NCBI RefSeq assembly: GCF_030818485.1
Contig: NZ_JAUTAJ010000004.1
Coordinates: forward strand, 2,508,501-2,572,500
Direction of reading: 5' to 3'
DNA length: 64,000 bases
DNA from: Pseudoroseomonas cervicalis
GTDB taxonomy: Bacteria; Pseudomonadota; Alphaproteobacteria; Acetobacterales; Acetobacteraceae
Below, piece after piece: positions 28,159 through 37,606 of the stretch. Position 1 is the first letter of the stretch, and each line of letters opens with the position of its first letter. Under the pieces are notes generated by a model, which ran no database searches, had not been told where the DNA came from, and saw only the letters and a program-made list of their open reading frames with translations. A program made the position numbers and the translations under genes.

Positions 28159-29080
28159 GGGCGCTTCTTCCGGGCGCGGGGCGGAGCCCGCCAGGCCCGC
28201 GCGGGGCGCCGTATCCAGCGTCGCCGGCCAGCCGCCGGCGCTGGCGGCGCTGCGCGCCACTGCCCTGGGCAGCCGCCTGCCGCCGCTGGTGGTGGCGGCG
28301 GAGCGGGTGGCCGCGACGGTGATGCAGGGCGTGCATGGGCGGCGCCGCGCCGGCCAGGGCGACGCCTTCTGGCAGTTCCGCCCCTATGCCACGGGCGATG
28401 CCCTTTCCCGCATCGACTGGCGGCAAAGCGCCAAGTCGGACCGGCTCTATGTGCGCGAGACCGAATGGGAGGCGGCGCAGAGCGTCGCGCTGTGGCGCGA
28501 CGCAGGCCCCGGCATGGCCTGGCGCGGCGGCCCCGACCGGCCGGAAAAGCGCGAGCGGGCCGAGTTGCTGCTGCTGGCGCTGGCCAGCCTGCTGCTGCGC
28601 GGCGGCGAGCGGGTGCGGCTGCTGGGCGAGCGGCGCGCCTATGCCGGGCGTGGTGCCCTGCCCTCCCTGGCCGAGGCGCTGCCGCGCCACACCCCGCCCC
28701 CCGCCGACGATGCCCTGCCCCGCCATGCCCGCGCCGTGCTGATCGGCGATTTCCTGGCGCCGCTGGACGAGATCCGCACCCAGGTGGCGGCGCTGGCCGG
28801 GCGCGGCGTGCGCGGCCATCTGCTGCAGGTGCTGGACCCGGCCGAGGAGACGCTGCCCTATGCCGGGCGGGTGCGCTTCGAGGGGCTGACCGGCGAACCC
28901 GCCTTGCTGTTACCCCGTGTTGAGGGAGTTCGTGCTTTGTATGCGGAGCGGCTGGCGGCGCATCGCGCCGGCCTGGCCGCGCTGGCGGCGGCGGCGGGCT
29001 GGAGCTTCGCCACCCATCGCAGCGACGGCGCGCCGGAGGCGGCGCTGCTGGCGCTGTGGCAGCGCCTGGCGCCAGGCTAG
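28151..29080 (+). CDS. DUF58 domain protein
   Basis: The 309-residue protein carries the DUF58 hallmark RPYATGDALSRIDWRQSAKSD and a downstream vWA-like beta strand region (HARAVLIGDFL). DUF58 proteins sit next to MoxR ATPases and are thought to be their partners in envelope or cofactor-related assembly. The start is a TTG that overlaps the last 8 bases of moxR, so it depends on translational coupling; the first 35 residues are low-complexity and the exact start is uncertain. Confidence 0.85.
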   Translation: MAEGASSGRGAEPARPARGAVSSVAGQPPALAALRATALGSRLPPLVVAAERVAATVMQGVHGRRRAGQGDAFWQFRPYATGDALSRIDWRQSAKSDRLYVRETEWEAAQSVALWRDAGPGMAWRGGPDRPEKRERAELLLLALASLLLRGGERVRLLGERRAYAGRGALPSLAEALPRHTPPPADDALPRHARAVLIGDFLAPLDEIRTQVAALAGRGVRGHLLQVLDPAEETLPYAGRVRFEGLTGEPALLLPRVEGVRALYAERLAAHRAGLAALAAAAGWSFATHRSDGAPEAALLALWQRLAPG

Positions 29081-29236
29081 CCGGGCGCCCGGCCTACCGG
29101 GCGCCGGGGGGGCCAGGCCGCGGCGGCGGGATGCGCCGGGCCGGCCTCCGGCAGACGACCACCCGGCCGGGGCCAGGCCCCGGGCGGACGGACAGAAGGT
29201 CAGGCAGAGGGGTCGGCGGCACAGGATGGGTTGCGC

Positions 29237-31987
29237 ATGATGAATCTGGGCCCGATCGGCTTCGTGGTGCCCTGGCTGCTGCTGGCCCTGCCGGCGCTGC
29301 CGCTGATCTGGTGGCTGCTGCGGGTGACGCCGCCGGCGCCGCGCCGCCAGGCCTTCCCGGCGCTGCGCCTGCTGCGCGACCTGCCCGCGCCCGAGGAAAC
29401 CCCCGCCCGCACCCCCTGGTGGCTGCTGCTGCTGCGCCTGGCCGCCGCGGCGCTGATCATCCTCGGCCTGGCGCGGCCGGTCTGGGGCCCCGGCGCCACG
29501 GCGCAGGGCGACGGGCCGCTGCTGCTGGTGGTCGATGATGGCTGGGCCAGCGGGCCGGACTGGCCGGCGCGCATGGCCGGCGCCCAGGCGGCGCTGGATG
29601 CCGCGGCGCGGGAAGGCCGCCGCACCGCGCTGCTGGCCACCGCCCCCGGCGCCGATGGCGCCGCCCCCGCCCCCACCGCGCTGATGCCGGCCGAGGCTTT
29701 GCGCGCCCGCCTGGCGGCGCTGCGCCCGAAGCCCTGGGCGCCGGACCGCGAGGCCGCGCTGGCCGGGCTCGCCGCCTGGCGGCAGGCCAATGCGGGCGGC
29801 TTCGCCAGCCTGTACCTGGCCGATGGGGTGGAGCACCGGGCGGAGGGCGACGGTTTTTCTCCGCTGGCCCAGGCGCTCGCCGCCGGCGGCCCGCTGACGC
29901 TGGCCCGCGCCGAGGGCCGCGCCCCGCGCCTGCTGCTGCCGCCGCGCGCCGAGGCCGACCGGCTGCAGGTGGCCATCGCCCAGGCCCCGGCGCCGCGGGC
30001 GCAGGAGCTGGCGGTGCTGGCCCGCACCGGCGATGGCAGGGCCCTGGCGCGCGCCTCGCTGCCACTGGCCGCCGGCGCCGCCAGCGGCGAGGCCACGCTG
30101 GAGCTGCCGCTGGAGATCCGTAACCAGATCACGCGGCTGGAGATCGAGGGGGAGGAGAGCGCCGGCGCCGCCTTCCTGCTGGATGAGCGCTTCCGCCGCC
30201 GCCCCGTGGGCCTGATCGGCCCGGCCGAGCAGGGCGCCGGCACGCCGCTGCTGGGCCCGCTCTACTATCTGGAGCGCGCCCTCTCCCCCACCGCCGAGCT
30301 GCGCCAGGGCAGCGTGGCGCAGCTGCTCTCCCGCCAGCTCTCCGTCCTGGTGCTGGCCGACCGCAGCGTGGCCGAGGGGCAGGAGCGGGCAGCGCTGGCC
30401 CGCTGGGTGGAGGAAGGCGGCACGCTGCTGCGCTTCGCCGGGCCGCGCCTGGCCGAGAATCCCGACCCGCTGCTGCCGGTGCGGCTGCGCGCCGGGGAGC
30501 GCCAGCTGGGCGGGGCGCTCTCCTGGGAACAGCCGCAGCGCCTGGCGCCTTTCGCCGACAGCTCGCCCTTCGCCGGGCTCGCCGTGCCGGAGGAGGTGAC
30601 CGTCGCCACCCAGGTGCTGGCCGAGCCGGGGCCGCTGCTGTCGGAGCGCACCTGGGCGCGGCTGGCCGATGGCACGCCGCTGGTCACCGCCGAGACGCGC
30701 GGCGCCGGGCGCATCGTGCTGTTCCATGTCACCGCCAATGCCGACTGGTCCAACCTGCCGCTCTCCGGCCTGTTCATCGGCATGCTGCAGCGGGTGGTGG
30801 CGCTCTCCTCCGGCGTCGCCGGGGCGGAGGGGGAGGCGCCGCTGGCGCCGCTCGAGGTGATGGACGGGTTCGGCCGGCTGGGCCCGGCGCCGGGCGGCGT
30901 CGGCGCCATTCCCGCCAACCGCTTCGCCGAGACCGCGCCGGGGCCCCGCCACCCGCCCGGCTGGTACGGGCTGCCCGGCGAGGGCGGCGAGCGCCGCGCG
31001 CTGAACCTTTCTTCCCACCTACCGCCGCCGCGCCCACTGGCGGCGCCGCCCTCCGGCACCGCGCTGCAATCCATCGGCGGGCTGCCGGCGGAGCGCGATC
31101 TCGGCCCCTGGCTGCTGGCCGCCGCGCTGGCGCTGCTGGCGGCGGACCTGATCCTGTCGCTGCTGCAGCGCGGGCTGCTCGGCCGCGTGGCGCGGCTGGC
31201 GGCGCTGCCGCTGCTGCTGGCGCTCGCCCAGCCGGCGCTGGCGCAACAGGGGCGCGGCCCGGCGCCCGGTGCCGGCGCGGCCGAGTCGCTGCCGCTGGCC
31301 ACCCGCATCGGCTATGTCGCCACCGGCGACGGCGCTGTGGATGAGCTGGTGCGGCAGGGCCTCTCGGGCCTGTCCGACTATGTCAACCGCCGCACCGCCG
31401 CGGCGCTGGCCGAGCCGCTGGCGGTGCGCCCCGGGCAGGACGACCTGTCCACCCTGCCGCTGCTCTACTGGGCGGTGACGGGTGACAGCCCCGAGCCGGA
31501 TGCGGCGGCGCTGGCGGCGCTGAACGAGTTCATGCGCAATGGCGGCATCATCCTGTTCGACACGCGGGATGAGGGCTCGGGCGAGGGCTTCTCCCCCGGC
31601 GCGCGGGAGGCGCTGCAGCGCATCACCCGCGGGTTGTCGATCCCGCCGCTGGCCCCGGTCTCCCCAGAGCATGTGCTGACCCGCTCCTTCTACCTGCTGC
31701 CGCCGGAGCTGCCGGGGCGCTTCGCCGGCGGCCAGGTCTGGGTCTCGCGGCAGGAGGACCGGGCGAATGACAGCGTCTCGCCGGTCATCATCGGCGGGCA
31801 TGACTGGGCCGGCGCCTGGGCGGTCGATGCGCGCGGCCAGAACCCCTACGCCGCGATCCCCGGCGGCGCCCGCCAGCGGACGCTGGCCTACCGCTTCGGC
31901 GTCAACCTCGTGATGTACGCGCTCACCGGCAACTACAAGGGCGACCAGGTCCACGTCCCCGCCATCCTCGAAAGACTCGGCAATTGA
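29237..31987 (+). CDS. BatA-like/DUF4159 membrane protein
   Basis: This 916-residue protein begins with a BatA-type N terminus: two membrane helices (about 10-28 and 62-82) flanking an aerotolerance-regulator-like segment. A large periplasmic or cytoplasmic region follows. A further membrane helix pair lies near residues 615-660 (LLAAALALLAADLILSLL and following). The C-terminal 220 residues, beginning near LATRIGYVATGDGAVDE, match DUF4159 (RNGGIILFDTRDEG). Partner of the MoxR/DUF58 pair; function of DUF4159 is unknown. A TTG at 29231 and ATGs at 29237 and 29240 are all possible starts. Confidence 0.85.
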   Translation: MMNLGPIGFVVPWLLLALPALPLIWWLLRVTPPAPRRQAFPALRLLRDLPAPEETPARTPWWLLLLRLAAAALIILGLARPVWGPGATAQGDGPLLLVVDDGWASGPDWPARMAGAQAALDAAAREGRRTALLATAPGADGAAPAPTALMPAEALRARLAALRPKPWAPDREAALAGLAAWRQANAGGFASLYLADGVEHRAEGDGFSPLAQALAAGGPLTLARAEGRAPRLLLPPRAEADRLQVAIAQAPAPRAQELAVLARTGDGRALARASLPLAAGAASGEATLELPLEIRNQITRLEIEGEESAGAAFLLDERFRRRPVGLIGPAEQGAGTPLLGPLYYLERALSPTAELRQGSVAQLLSRQLSVLVLADRSVAEGQERAALARWVEEGGTLLRFAGPRLAENPDPLLPVRLRAGERQLGGALSWEQPQRLAPFADSSPFAGLAVPEEVTVATQVLAEPGPLLSERTWARLADGTPLVTAETRGAGRIVLFHVTANADWSNLPLSGLFIGMLQRVVALSSGVAGAEGEAPLAPLEVMDGFGRLGPAPGGVGAIPANRFAETAPGPRHPPGWYGLPGEGGERRALNLSSHLPPPRPLAAPPSGTALQSIGGLPAERDLGPWLLAAALALLAADLILSLLQRGLLGRVARLAALPLLLALAQPALAQQGRGPAPGAGAAESLPLATRIGYVATGDGAVDELVRQGLSGLSDYVNRRTAAALAEPLAVRPGQDDLSTLPLLYWAVTGDSPEPDAAALAALNEFMRNGGIILFDTRDEGSGEGFSPGAREALQRITRGLSIPPLAPVSPEHVLTRSFYLLPPELPGRFAGGQVWVSRQEDRANDSVSPVIIGGHDWAGAWAVDARGQNPYAAIPGGARQRTLAYRFGVNLVMYALTGNYKGDQVHVPAILERLGN

Positions 31988-32077
31988 TTCTTTTTCGGAT
32001 TGCCATGTCCACGTGGCCACGGGCGGTGCTGCGGCCCGGCGGGGGCGCGACCTGTAAGGGTGGGCTGGGCTTACTGA

Positions 32078-32125
32078 CAGAAAGAAGAAGGGGGCCTGGG
32101 GGAATTCATTCCCCCAGCCTTTCTG
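32078..32125 (+). repeat. Dispersed hairpin repeat, copy 1
   Basis: CTGGGGGAAT-TC-ATTCCCCCAG forms a perfect 10-bp stem at 32096-32117, preceded by a purine tract (GAAAGAAGAAGGGGG). Flanking CAGAAAG (32078-32084) and CTTTCTG (32119-32125) can pair as an outer stem. Related copies lie at 37567 and 45610. Confidence 0.85.
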
Positions 32126-32141
32126 CTGCGGGAGTTGGGTA

Positions 32142-34232
32142 ATGCGCCAGGCCATTTCCGGCATCGATTTCGCCCCCATCCTGCCGCTCTGGCTGCTGGC
32201 GGCGCTGGCCGTGCTGGCGGTGCTGGCGCTGCTTCCGGCCTTCTGGCGCCGGGCGCGCGGCGCCTGGTGGCGGGCGCTGTCCTTCGCCGTGCTGCTGCTG
32301 GCGCTGGCCAATCCGCGCCTGGTGGAGGAGACGCGCGAGACCCGCCCCGACATCGCCCTGCTGGTGCAGGACCGCAGCGATTCGGCGCGGATCGGGGCGC
32401 GCGGCGCACAGCTCGACGCCGCCCGCGCCGCGATCGAGGAGGCCGCCGCCCGCTTCCCCGACCTCGAGCTGCGGGTGGTCGACCTGCCGGAGGGCGGGCG
32501 CCAGGGCACACGCCTGTTCACCGCCATCGACCGCGCCCTGGCCGACATTCCGCGCGCGCGCCTGGCCGGCGTGATCGCGCTGACCGATGGCCAGGCGCAT
32601 GACATCCCCGCCCAGCCCAGCTTCGAGGCGCCGCTGCACCTGCTGCTGCCGGGCCGCCCGGGCGAGGTCGACCGGCGCATCCGCGTCATCGAGGCGCCGG
32701 GCTATGGCATTGTCGGCCGCAGCGTAGAGCTGCGGCTGGCGGTGGAGGATCTCGGCGCCACCGGCCAACCGCAAGGCGGCGCGGTGCGGCTGACGCTGCG
32801 GCGCGACGGCGCGGCGCCACGCGTGGAAAGCGTGCCGCTGGGCCGCGAGCACCGCATCACCCTGCCGGTCGAGCGTGGGGGCCCCAGCGTCGTCGAGATC
32901 ACCGCCGAGGCGCGGCCGGGCGAGGTCTCCACCCTGAACAACCGCGCCGTGGTGACGGTGAACGGGGTGCGCGACCGGCTGCGGGTGCTGCTGGTCTCGG
33001 GCGAGCCGCATTCGGGCGAGCGCACCTGGCGCCGGCTGCTGAAGGCCGACCCGAATGTCGACCTGGTGCATTTCACCATCCTGCGCCCGCCCGAGAAGGA
33101 CGACCTGACCCCGCTGAACGAGCTGGCGCTGATCGCCTTCCCGGTGCGCGAGCTGTTCCAGGTGAAGCTGCGCGAATTCGACCTGATCGTGTTCGACCGC
33201 TTCAGCAATCGCGGCATCCTGCCGCCGATGTATCTGCGCAACATCGCCGATTACGTGCGCGGCGGCGGCGCGCTGCTGCTCTCGGTCGGGCCGGAATTCC
33301 TCGGCCCCACCAGCCTGGCATCCACTCCGCTCGGCCAGGTGCTGCCGGCGCGGCCGCTCTCCGGCGCGGCGGCCCTGGCCGAGGGCGCCTTCCGCCCGCG
33401 CGTGACCGAGGCCGGCGCCCGCCACCCGGTGACCCAGGGGCTGACCGGCGCCAATGCCGGCGCCGCCCAGCCCGGTTGGGGCCGCTGGTACCGCCATCTG
33501 CGCGCCGAGCCGCAAAGCGGGCTGACGGTGATGGACAGCCCCGATGGCGCGCCGCTGCTGCAGCTGGACCGTGTCGGCGAGGGCCGGGTGGCGCTGCTGC
33601 TCTCCGACCAGATCTGGCTGTGGTCCAGGGGCCATGATGGCGGCGGCCCGCAGGCCGAGCTGCTGCGCCGCGCGGCGCACTGGCTGATGAAGGAGCCTGA
33701 GCTGGAGGAGGAGGACCTCGTGGCGCGGGTGGAGGGCGGCACGCTGACCGTGACCCGCCGCAGCGTCGAGGCCGGGCCGCCGCCCGAGATCACCGTCACC
33801 GCGCCGGACGGCACGGTCAGCCGCCACCGGGCGGAGGCGGCGCAGGGCGGCCAGGCCACGCTGTCGCTGCCCGCCACCCAGCCCGGTGTCTGGCAGGCCG
33901 GGGATGGGCGGCGCACCGCCTTCGCCGCCGCCGCCGCCGCCAACCCGCTGGAGATCGCCGATCTGCGCGCCGAGCCCGGCCGCGCCCTGCCGCTGGCGGA
34001 AGCCACCGGTGGCGGGCTGCACTGGCTGGGCAGCGGGGAGCGCCCGACCCTGCCGGAGCTGCGCCGCGTTGCCGCGGGCCGGGATGCGCAGGGCGCGTCC
34101 TGGATCGGGCTGCGCCGCAACCAGGACCATCTGGTGACCGGCATCGCCGCCCTGCCGCTGCTGCCGCCCTGGCTGGCTTTGCCGCTGGTGCTGGGCATCG
34201 CCCTGCTGGCCTGGCGGCGGGAGGGGCGCTGA
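32142..34232 (+). CDS. Membrane-anchored glutamine-amidotransferase-like partner of the MoxR operon
   Basis: The 696-residue protein has two N-terminal membrane helices (LWLLAALAVLAVLALLPAF, then LSFAVLLLALANPRL), a vWA-like segment (VIALTDGQAHD), a class I amidotransferase-like region (LRVLLVSGEP, IVFDRFS, IADYVRGGGALLLSVG) and a C-terminal membrane helix. The catalytic Cys of a true amidotransferase is not obvious. This is the usual fourth gene of the MoxR-DUF58-DUF4159 module. Probably part of an envelope-associated complex; its exact function is not known. Confidence 0.8.
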   Translation: MRQAISGIDFAPILPLWLLAALAVLAVLALLPAFWRRARGAWWRALSFAVLLLALANPRLVEETRETRPDIALLVQDRSDSARIGARGAQLDAARAAIEEAAARFPDLELRVVDLPEGGRQGTRLFTAIDRALADIPRARLAGVIALTDGQAHDIPAQPSFEAPLHLLLPGRPGEVDRRIRVIEAPGYGIVGRSVELRLAVEDLGATGQPQGGAVRLTLRRDGAAPRVESVPLGREHRITLPVERGGPSVVEITAEARPGEVSTLNNRAVVTVNGVRDRLRVLLVSGEPHSGERTWRRLLKADPNVDLVHFTILRPPEKDDLTPLNELALIAFPVRELFQVKLREFDLIVFDRFSNRGILPPMYLRNIADYVRGGGALLLSVGPEFLGPTSLASTPLGQVLPARPLSGAAALAEGAFRPRVTEAGARHPVTQGLTGANAGAAQPGWGRWYRHLRAEPQSGLTVMDSPDGAPLLQLDRVGEGRVALLLSDQIWLWSRGHDGGGPQAELLRRAAHWLMKEPELEEEDLVARVEGGTLTVTRRSVEAGPPPEITVTAPDGTVSRHRAEAAQGGQATLSLPATQPGVWQAGDGRRTAFAAAAAANPLEIADLRAEPGRALPLAEATGGGLHWLGSGERPTLPELRRVAAGRDAQGASWIGLRRNQDHLVTGIAALPLLPPWLALPLVLGIALLAWRREGR

Positions 34233-34275
34233 GCGGAGGCCGGGACGCGGGCTGCGGCAGGCGAGGTCCGGCGCC

Positions 34276-34336
34276 CGGGGCTTGGGTATCCGGGCTTGGG
34301 TAGCCGGGGCGTCGGATAGCCGGGGTCTGGGCGACG
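34276..34336. repeat. Degenerate 14-16-bp tandem repeats
   Basis: Four imperfect units start with CCGGGG or CCGGG, followed by CTTGGGTA, CTTGGGTAG, CGTCGGATAG and TCTGGGCGA. They fill part of the 208-base gap before the small lipoprotein gene. No other signal is seen. Confidence 0.5.
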
Positions 34337-34440
34337 GTGGCTGCGCCATGGCGCCCGAAGGCCACCCTCCCGCCCCGCCCGGCCGCCTCTATGGCGCGCC
34401 GCCCCGCGCGGGCCTATGTGTGGCGCAGAGGATCCACGCC

Positions 34441-34800
34441 ATGCGCCAGATGCTGCCCGCCCTGCTCCTGCCCGCCCTGCTCGCCGGCTGCGCCGCGCCG
34501 GGGCCGACGCTGGAGCAGCGCCTCGCCACCTTCATCAACCGCCCCGAGGGCGAGCTGGTCGCGCAACTCGGCGTGCCGATCCGCACTTACGAGACCGAGG
34601 GAAGGCGCTTCCTGCAATTCGAGCAGCAGAGCACCGTCCTGGTGCCGGGGGACCCCTGGGGCTATGGCTACAGCCCCTGGGGCTATCGCCGTCCCTGGAC
34701 CGCGCCCCCCTCCTATGCCGTGACGCGCTGCGAGATGACCTTCGCGGTGCGCCAGGGCCTCGTCGAAAGCTTTACCGCGCGGGGCGAGGGCTGCGGCTGA
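34441..34800 (+). CDS. Small lipoprotein of unknown function
   Basis: The 119-residue protein starts with MRQMLPALLLPALLAGC, a lipoprotein signal with a lipid-attachment Cys at residue 17. The mature part has an early RLATFINRPEGELVAQLGVP segment reminiscent of SmpA/OmlA-type small envelope proteins, and a Gly/Tyr/Trp/Pro-rich patch (WGYGYSPWGYRRPW). The frame is open upstream, but the lipobox fixes the start. No enzymatic motif is seen. Confidence 0.75.
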   Translation: MRQMLPALLLPALLAGCAAPGPTLEQRLATFINRPEGELVAQLGVPIRTYETEGRRFLQFEQQSTVLVPGDPWGYGYSPWGYRRPWTAPPSYAVTRCEMTFAVRQGLVESFTARGEGCG

Positions 34801-34842
34801 GCCCGCTTCGCCCGCGCCCGGAAATGGTCTAGAGAGGTCGCC

Positions 34843-35460
34843 ATGCGCCGTCTCCTGAAGCTCGCTCCGCTGCCCCTCCTGTCCGCCCTGCTGCTCGGCA
34901 CGGCCCTGCCCGCCGCCGCGCAAAGCCTGCGCGGGCCGATGGTGCCGGAAGCCCAGCCCCAGGCGCCCCGCCGCGAGGCCCCGGCCCTGCCCGGTCTGGC
35001 CGGCCGCGGCCGCACCCCCGTCATCCCGGCCGAGCCCAACCAGCAGAGCCTGGGCCCGAACGAGGCGCTGTTCGACGCCATCAACCGCGGCGACATGGCC
35101 GCGGCGCGCGACGCCATGGCGCGCGGCGCCGACCTCAACGCCCGCAACGTGCTGGGGCTGACGCCGATCGATTCCGCGGTGGACCAGAACCGCACCGAGA
35201 TCGCCTTCTTCCTGCTGGCCGCGCGCGGCACCGTGGTGGGCGGTGGCGACAACCTGCCCCCGCCGCCGCCGGGCGGGCCGCGCGGCGCCTCGGCCGCCGC
35301 CGGCGCGCCGCTGGCCGCGCCGCCGCCCGCTGGCCAGCGCAGCGCCCGCGCCACCCCGGCGCCGCGCCCGCAGCCGGCGGCCCCGGCCGCCCGCGCCCCG
35401 GCCGATCCCGGCACGCCGCGCCCGGATCGCGGCTTCCTGGGCTTCGACGCCGGCGGCTGA
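34843..35460 (+). CDS. Secreted ankyrin-like small protein
   Basis: The 205-residue protein has a signal peptide (LLSALLLGTALPAAAQ) and an ankyrin-type pair of helices (NEALFDAINRGDMAAARDAM, ADLNARNVLGLTPIDSAVD, EIAFFLL) at about residues 70-130. A long Pro/Ala-rich tail follows. Ankyrin repeats mediate protein binding; partner unknown. The start follows AGAGAGG. A strong terminator lies just after the stop. Confidence 0.8.
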   Translation: MRRLLKLAPLPLLSALLLGTALPAAAQSLRGPMVPEAQPQAPRREAPALPGLAGRGRTPVIPAEPNQQSLGPNEALFDAINRGDMAAARDAMARGADLNARNVLGLTPIDSAVDQNRTEIAFFLLAARGTVVGGGDNLPPPPPGGPRGASAAAGAPLAAPPPAGQRSARATPAPRPQPAAPAARAPADPGTPRPDRGFLGFDAGG

Positions 35461-35488
35461 GCCCGCCGCCACGCCGCGCCGCATGACC

Positions 35489-35517
35489 GGCCCGGGGGCG
35501 CTTCCCCGGGCCTTTTT
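35489..35517 (+). terminator. Intrinsic terminator
   Basis: GGCCCGGGG, a six-base loop, CCCCGGGCC and TTTTT form a textbook Rho-independent terminator 28 bases after the ankyrin-like gene. Confidence 0.85.
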
Positions 35518-35652
35518 CATGCGCGCGGCGCCCGGCCCCGCCCGCGGTGCCGCCCGCGTGATTCGGCCCGGCGGCAACCGCGCCCGGCCGCACCGCTTTT
35601 TCGTTGCAGGCGCGGCCGGTAGGGGGCGGCGCACGGCGAAAGGGTTCCGGCC

Positions 35653-37563
35653 ATGGCCTTGCGGCGCATCCTGATCTGGACCGGCCTGCCCGTCCTGGCG
35701 GTGCTGCTGCTGATCCTGCTCTGGTCCTGGGCCTGGTTCATCCCGCTGCTGGAACGCCAGGCGAGCGCCAAACTCGGCCGCCCCGTCGCCATTGGCGGGC
35801 TGGATGTCGATCTCGGCCGCATCACCGGCATCACCCTGACCGATCTGCGCATCGCCAACCCCGAGGGCTTCGCCGAGGACCCGCCCTTCGCCGCCATCCC
35901 GCGCCTGACGGTCCGGCTGGATGCGATGGAGTTCATCCGCCACCGCCGCATCATCATCCCCGACATCGCGCTGGAGCGCCCGGTGGTGACGGTGCTGGCC
36001 ACCGACGAGAACCGCCGCAACTACGACTTCCCCGCCCTGACCGCGGCCGATCCCAACGCGCCCCCCGCCGACCCGGCCGAGGCGCCGCAGATCGGCGCGC
36101 TGCGGGTGCAGGAGGGGGTGGTGGCGGTGCGCCACGCGCCGCTGCGCGCCGACATGCAGGTGCGCGTCGCCACCGAGGAGCCGGAGGGCGCCGAGCCCCG
36201 GCTGCGCGCCACCGCCGAAGGCCGCTATGCCGACCAGCCCATCACCGCCGAGCTGACCGGCGGCGCCGTGCTGTCGCTGCGCGATGCCGAGCATCCCTGG
36301 CCGGTGAAGCTCGACCTCGCCAACGGCCCGACCCGCGCGACGCTGGAGGGCACGCTGCAGGACCCGCTGCGCTTCGCCGGCGCCAATCTGCGGCTGCGCT
36401 TCGCCGGCCCCGACATGGCGCGGCTGACCCCGCTGACCGGCGTGCCCATCCCCGCCACCCCGCCCTACCAGGTCAGCGGCCGGCTGGACTACGCCGCCGG
36501 CGCGGTGCGCTTCACCGATATCGAGGGCAAGGTCGGCCGCAGCGATCTCGGCGGCCAGATCGCCGTCACCCCGCGCGACGGGCAGCGCCCGCTGGTCGAG
36601 GCCACGCTGCGCTCCCGCCAGGTGGATCTGGACGACCTCGCCGGCTTCATCGGCGCCCCGCCGGGCGACCAGGTGGACCGCCGCCAGGCGGCGCGCGGTC
36701 GCATCCTGCCGGACGACCCGCTGAACCTGCCCAAGCTGGAAGCCGCCGATATCCGCCTGACCTATGATGGCGGCAAGATCCTCGGCCGGCGCATGCCGCT
36801 CGACGATCTGCACGCCAACCTGACCATCATCGACGGCGCCATCGGCCTGCACCCGCTGCGCTTCGGCGTCGGCACCGGGCGGATCGAGGGGCAGTTCGAC
36901 TTCACCCCGCTGGAGAATGCGCGCGGCCTGCGGGTGAAGGCCGAGGCGCGCTTCCAGCGCGTCGACCTCTCCCGCCTGATGGGCGTCACCCCGCTGGGCG
37001 AGGGCCAGGGCCGCATCGGCGGCAGCGCCCGGCTGGAAGCGCAAGGGGCGTCCATCGCCGACATGCTGGGCAGCGGCGACGGCGCCATCACCCTCGGCAT
37101 GGCCGGCGGCAATCTCTCCGCCCTGCTGGTCGATCTCTCGGGCCTGCGGCTGGGCAATGCCATCCTCTCCGCCCTCGGCCTGCCCAACCGCACCCAGGTG
37201 CAGTGCTTCATCGGCGACATGGCGCTGCGCCGCGGCAACCTCTCCACCCGCGCCGTGCTGATCGACACCGAGGACGCGCTGATCTCCGGCATGGGCGATA
37301 TCAGCCTGCGCAACGAGCGGCTGGACTACCGCCTGCGCACCGAGGCCAAGCATTTCACCATCGGCGCGCTGACCACCGACATCCTGATCCGCGGGCCCTT
37401 CCGCGATCCCTCCGTGATGCCGGAACCCGTCGAGCTCGGCGTGCGCGGCGCGGCGGCGGTCGGGCTCGGCATCATCTCCCTGCCGCTGGCCATCCTGCCG
37501 ACCATCCGCTTCGGGATCGGGGAGGATGATCGCTGCGAGGGGCTGGTCAGAAGGGCCCGGTAA
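35653..37563 (+). CDS. AsmA-family protein
   Basis: The 636-residue protein has an N-terminal membrane anchor (LPVLAVLLLILLWSWAWF) followed by LGRPVAIGGLDVDLGRI, the usual AsmA start. The C terminus has the AsmA-like segment (GSGDGAITLGMAGGNLSALL, FIGDMALRRGN, ALISGMGDISL). AsmA-type proteins are long beta-rich proteins linked to lipid transport between inner and outer membranes. The gene has its own terminator-separated start region. Confidence 0.88.
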   Translation: MALRRILIWTGLPVLAVLLLILLWSWAWFIPLLERQASAKLGRPVAIGGLDVDLGRITGITLTDLRIANPEGFAEDPPFAAIPRLTVRLDAMEFIRHRRIIIPDIALERPVVTVLATDENRRNYDFPALTAADPNAPPADPAEAPQIGALRVQEGVVAVRHAPLRADMQVRVATEEPEGAEPRLRATAEGRYADQPITAELTGGAVLSLRDAEHPWPVKLDLANGPTRATLEGTLQDPLRFAGANLRLRFAGPDMARLTPLTGVPIPATPPYQVSGRLDYAAGAVRFTDIEGKVGRSDLGGQIAVTPRDGQRPLVEATLRSRQVDLDDLAGFIGAPPGDQVDRRQAARGRILPDDPLNLPKLEAADIRLTYDGGKILGRRMPLDDLHANLTIIDGAIGLHPLRFGVGTGRIEGQFDFTPLENARGLRVKAEARFQRVDLSRLMGVTPLGEGQGRIGGSARLEAQGASIADMLGSGDGAITLGMAGGNLSALLVDLSGLRLGNAILSALGLPNRTQVQCFIGDMALRRGNLSTRAVLIDTEDALISGMGDISLRNERLDYRLRTEAKHFTIGALTTDILIRGPFRDPSVMPEPVELGVRGAAAVGLGIISLPLAILPTIRFGIGEDDRCEGLVRRAR

Positions 37564-37566
37564 GCA

Positions 37567-37604
37567 CCGGGGGAATGAATTCCCCCGGGCCCCCTTCTTT
37601 TTTC
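37567..37604 (-). repeat. Dispersed hairpin repeat, copy 2 (reverse orientation)
   Basis: On the plus strand CCGGGGGAAT-GA-ATTCCCCCGG forms a perfect stem at 37567-37588, followed by a pyrimidine tract (CCCCCTTCTTTTTTCTC). Read on the minus strand it matches copies 1 and 3, except that the second base pair of the stem is C-G instead of T-A. It fills the gap between the convergent AsmA and oxidoreductase genes and could terminate both transcripts. Confidence 0.85.
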
Positions 37605-37606
37605 TC

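Noticed and set aside
28151..28170. Non-coupled ATG start for the DUF58 gene
   Set aside because: No ATG with a ribosome-binding site exists near; the overlapping TTG fits the coupled operon best.
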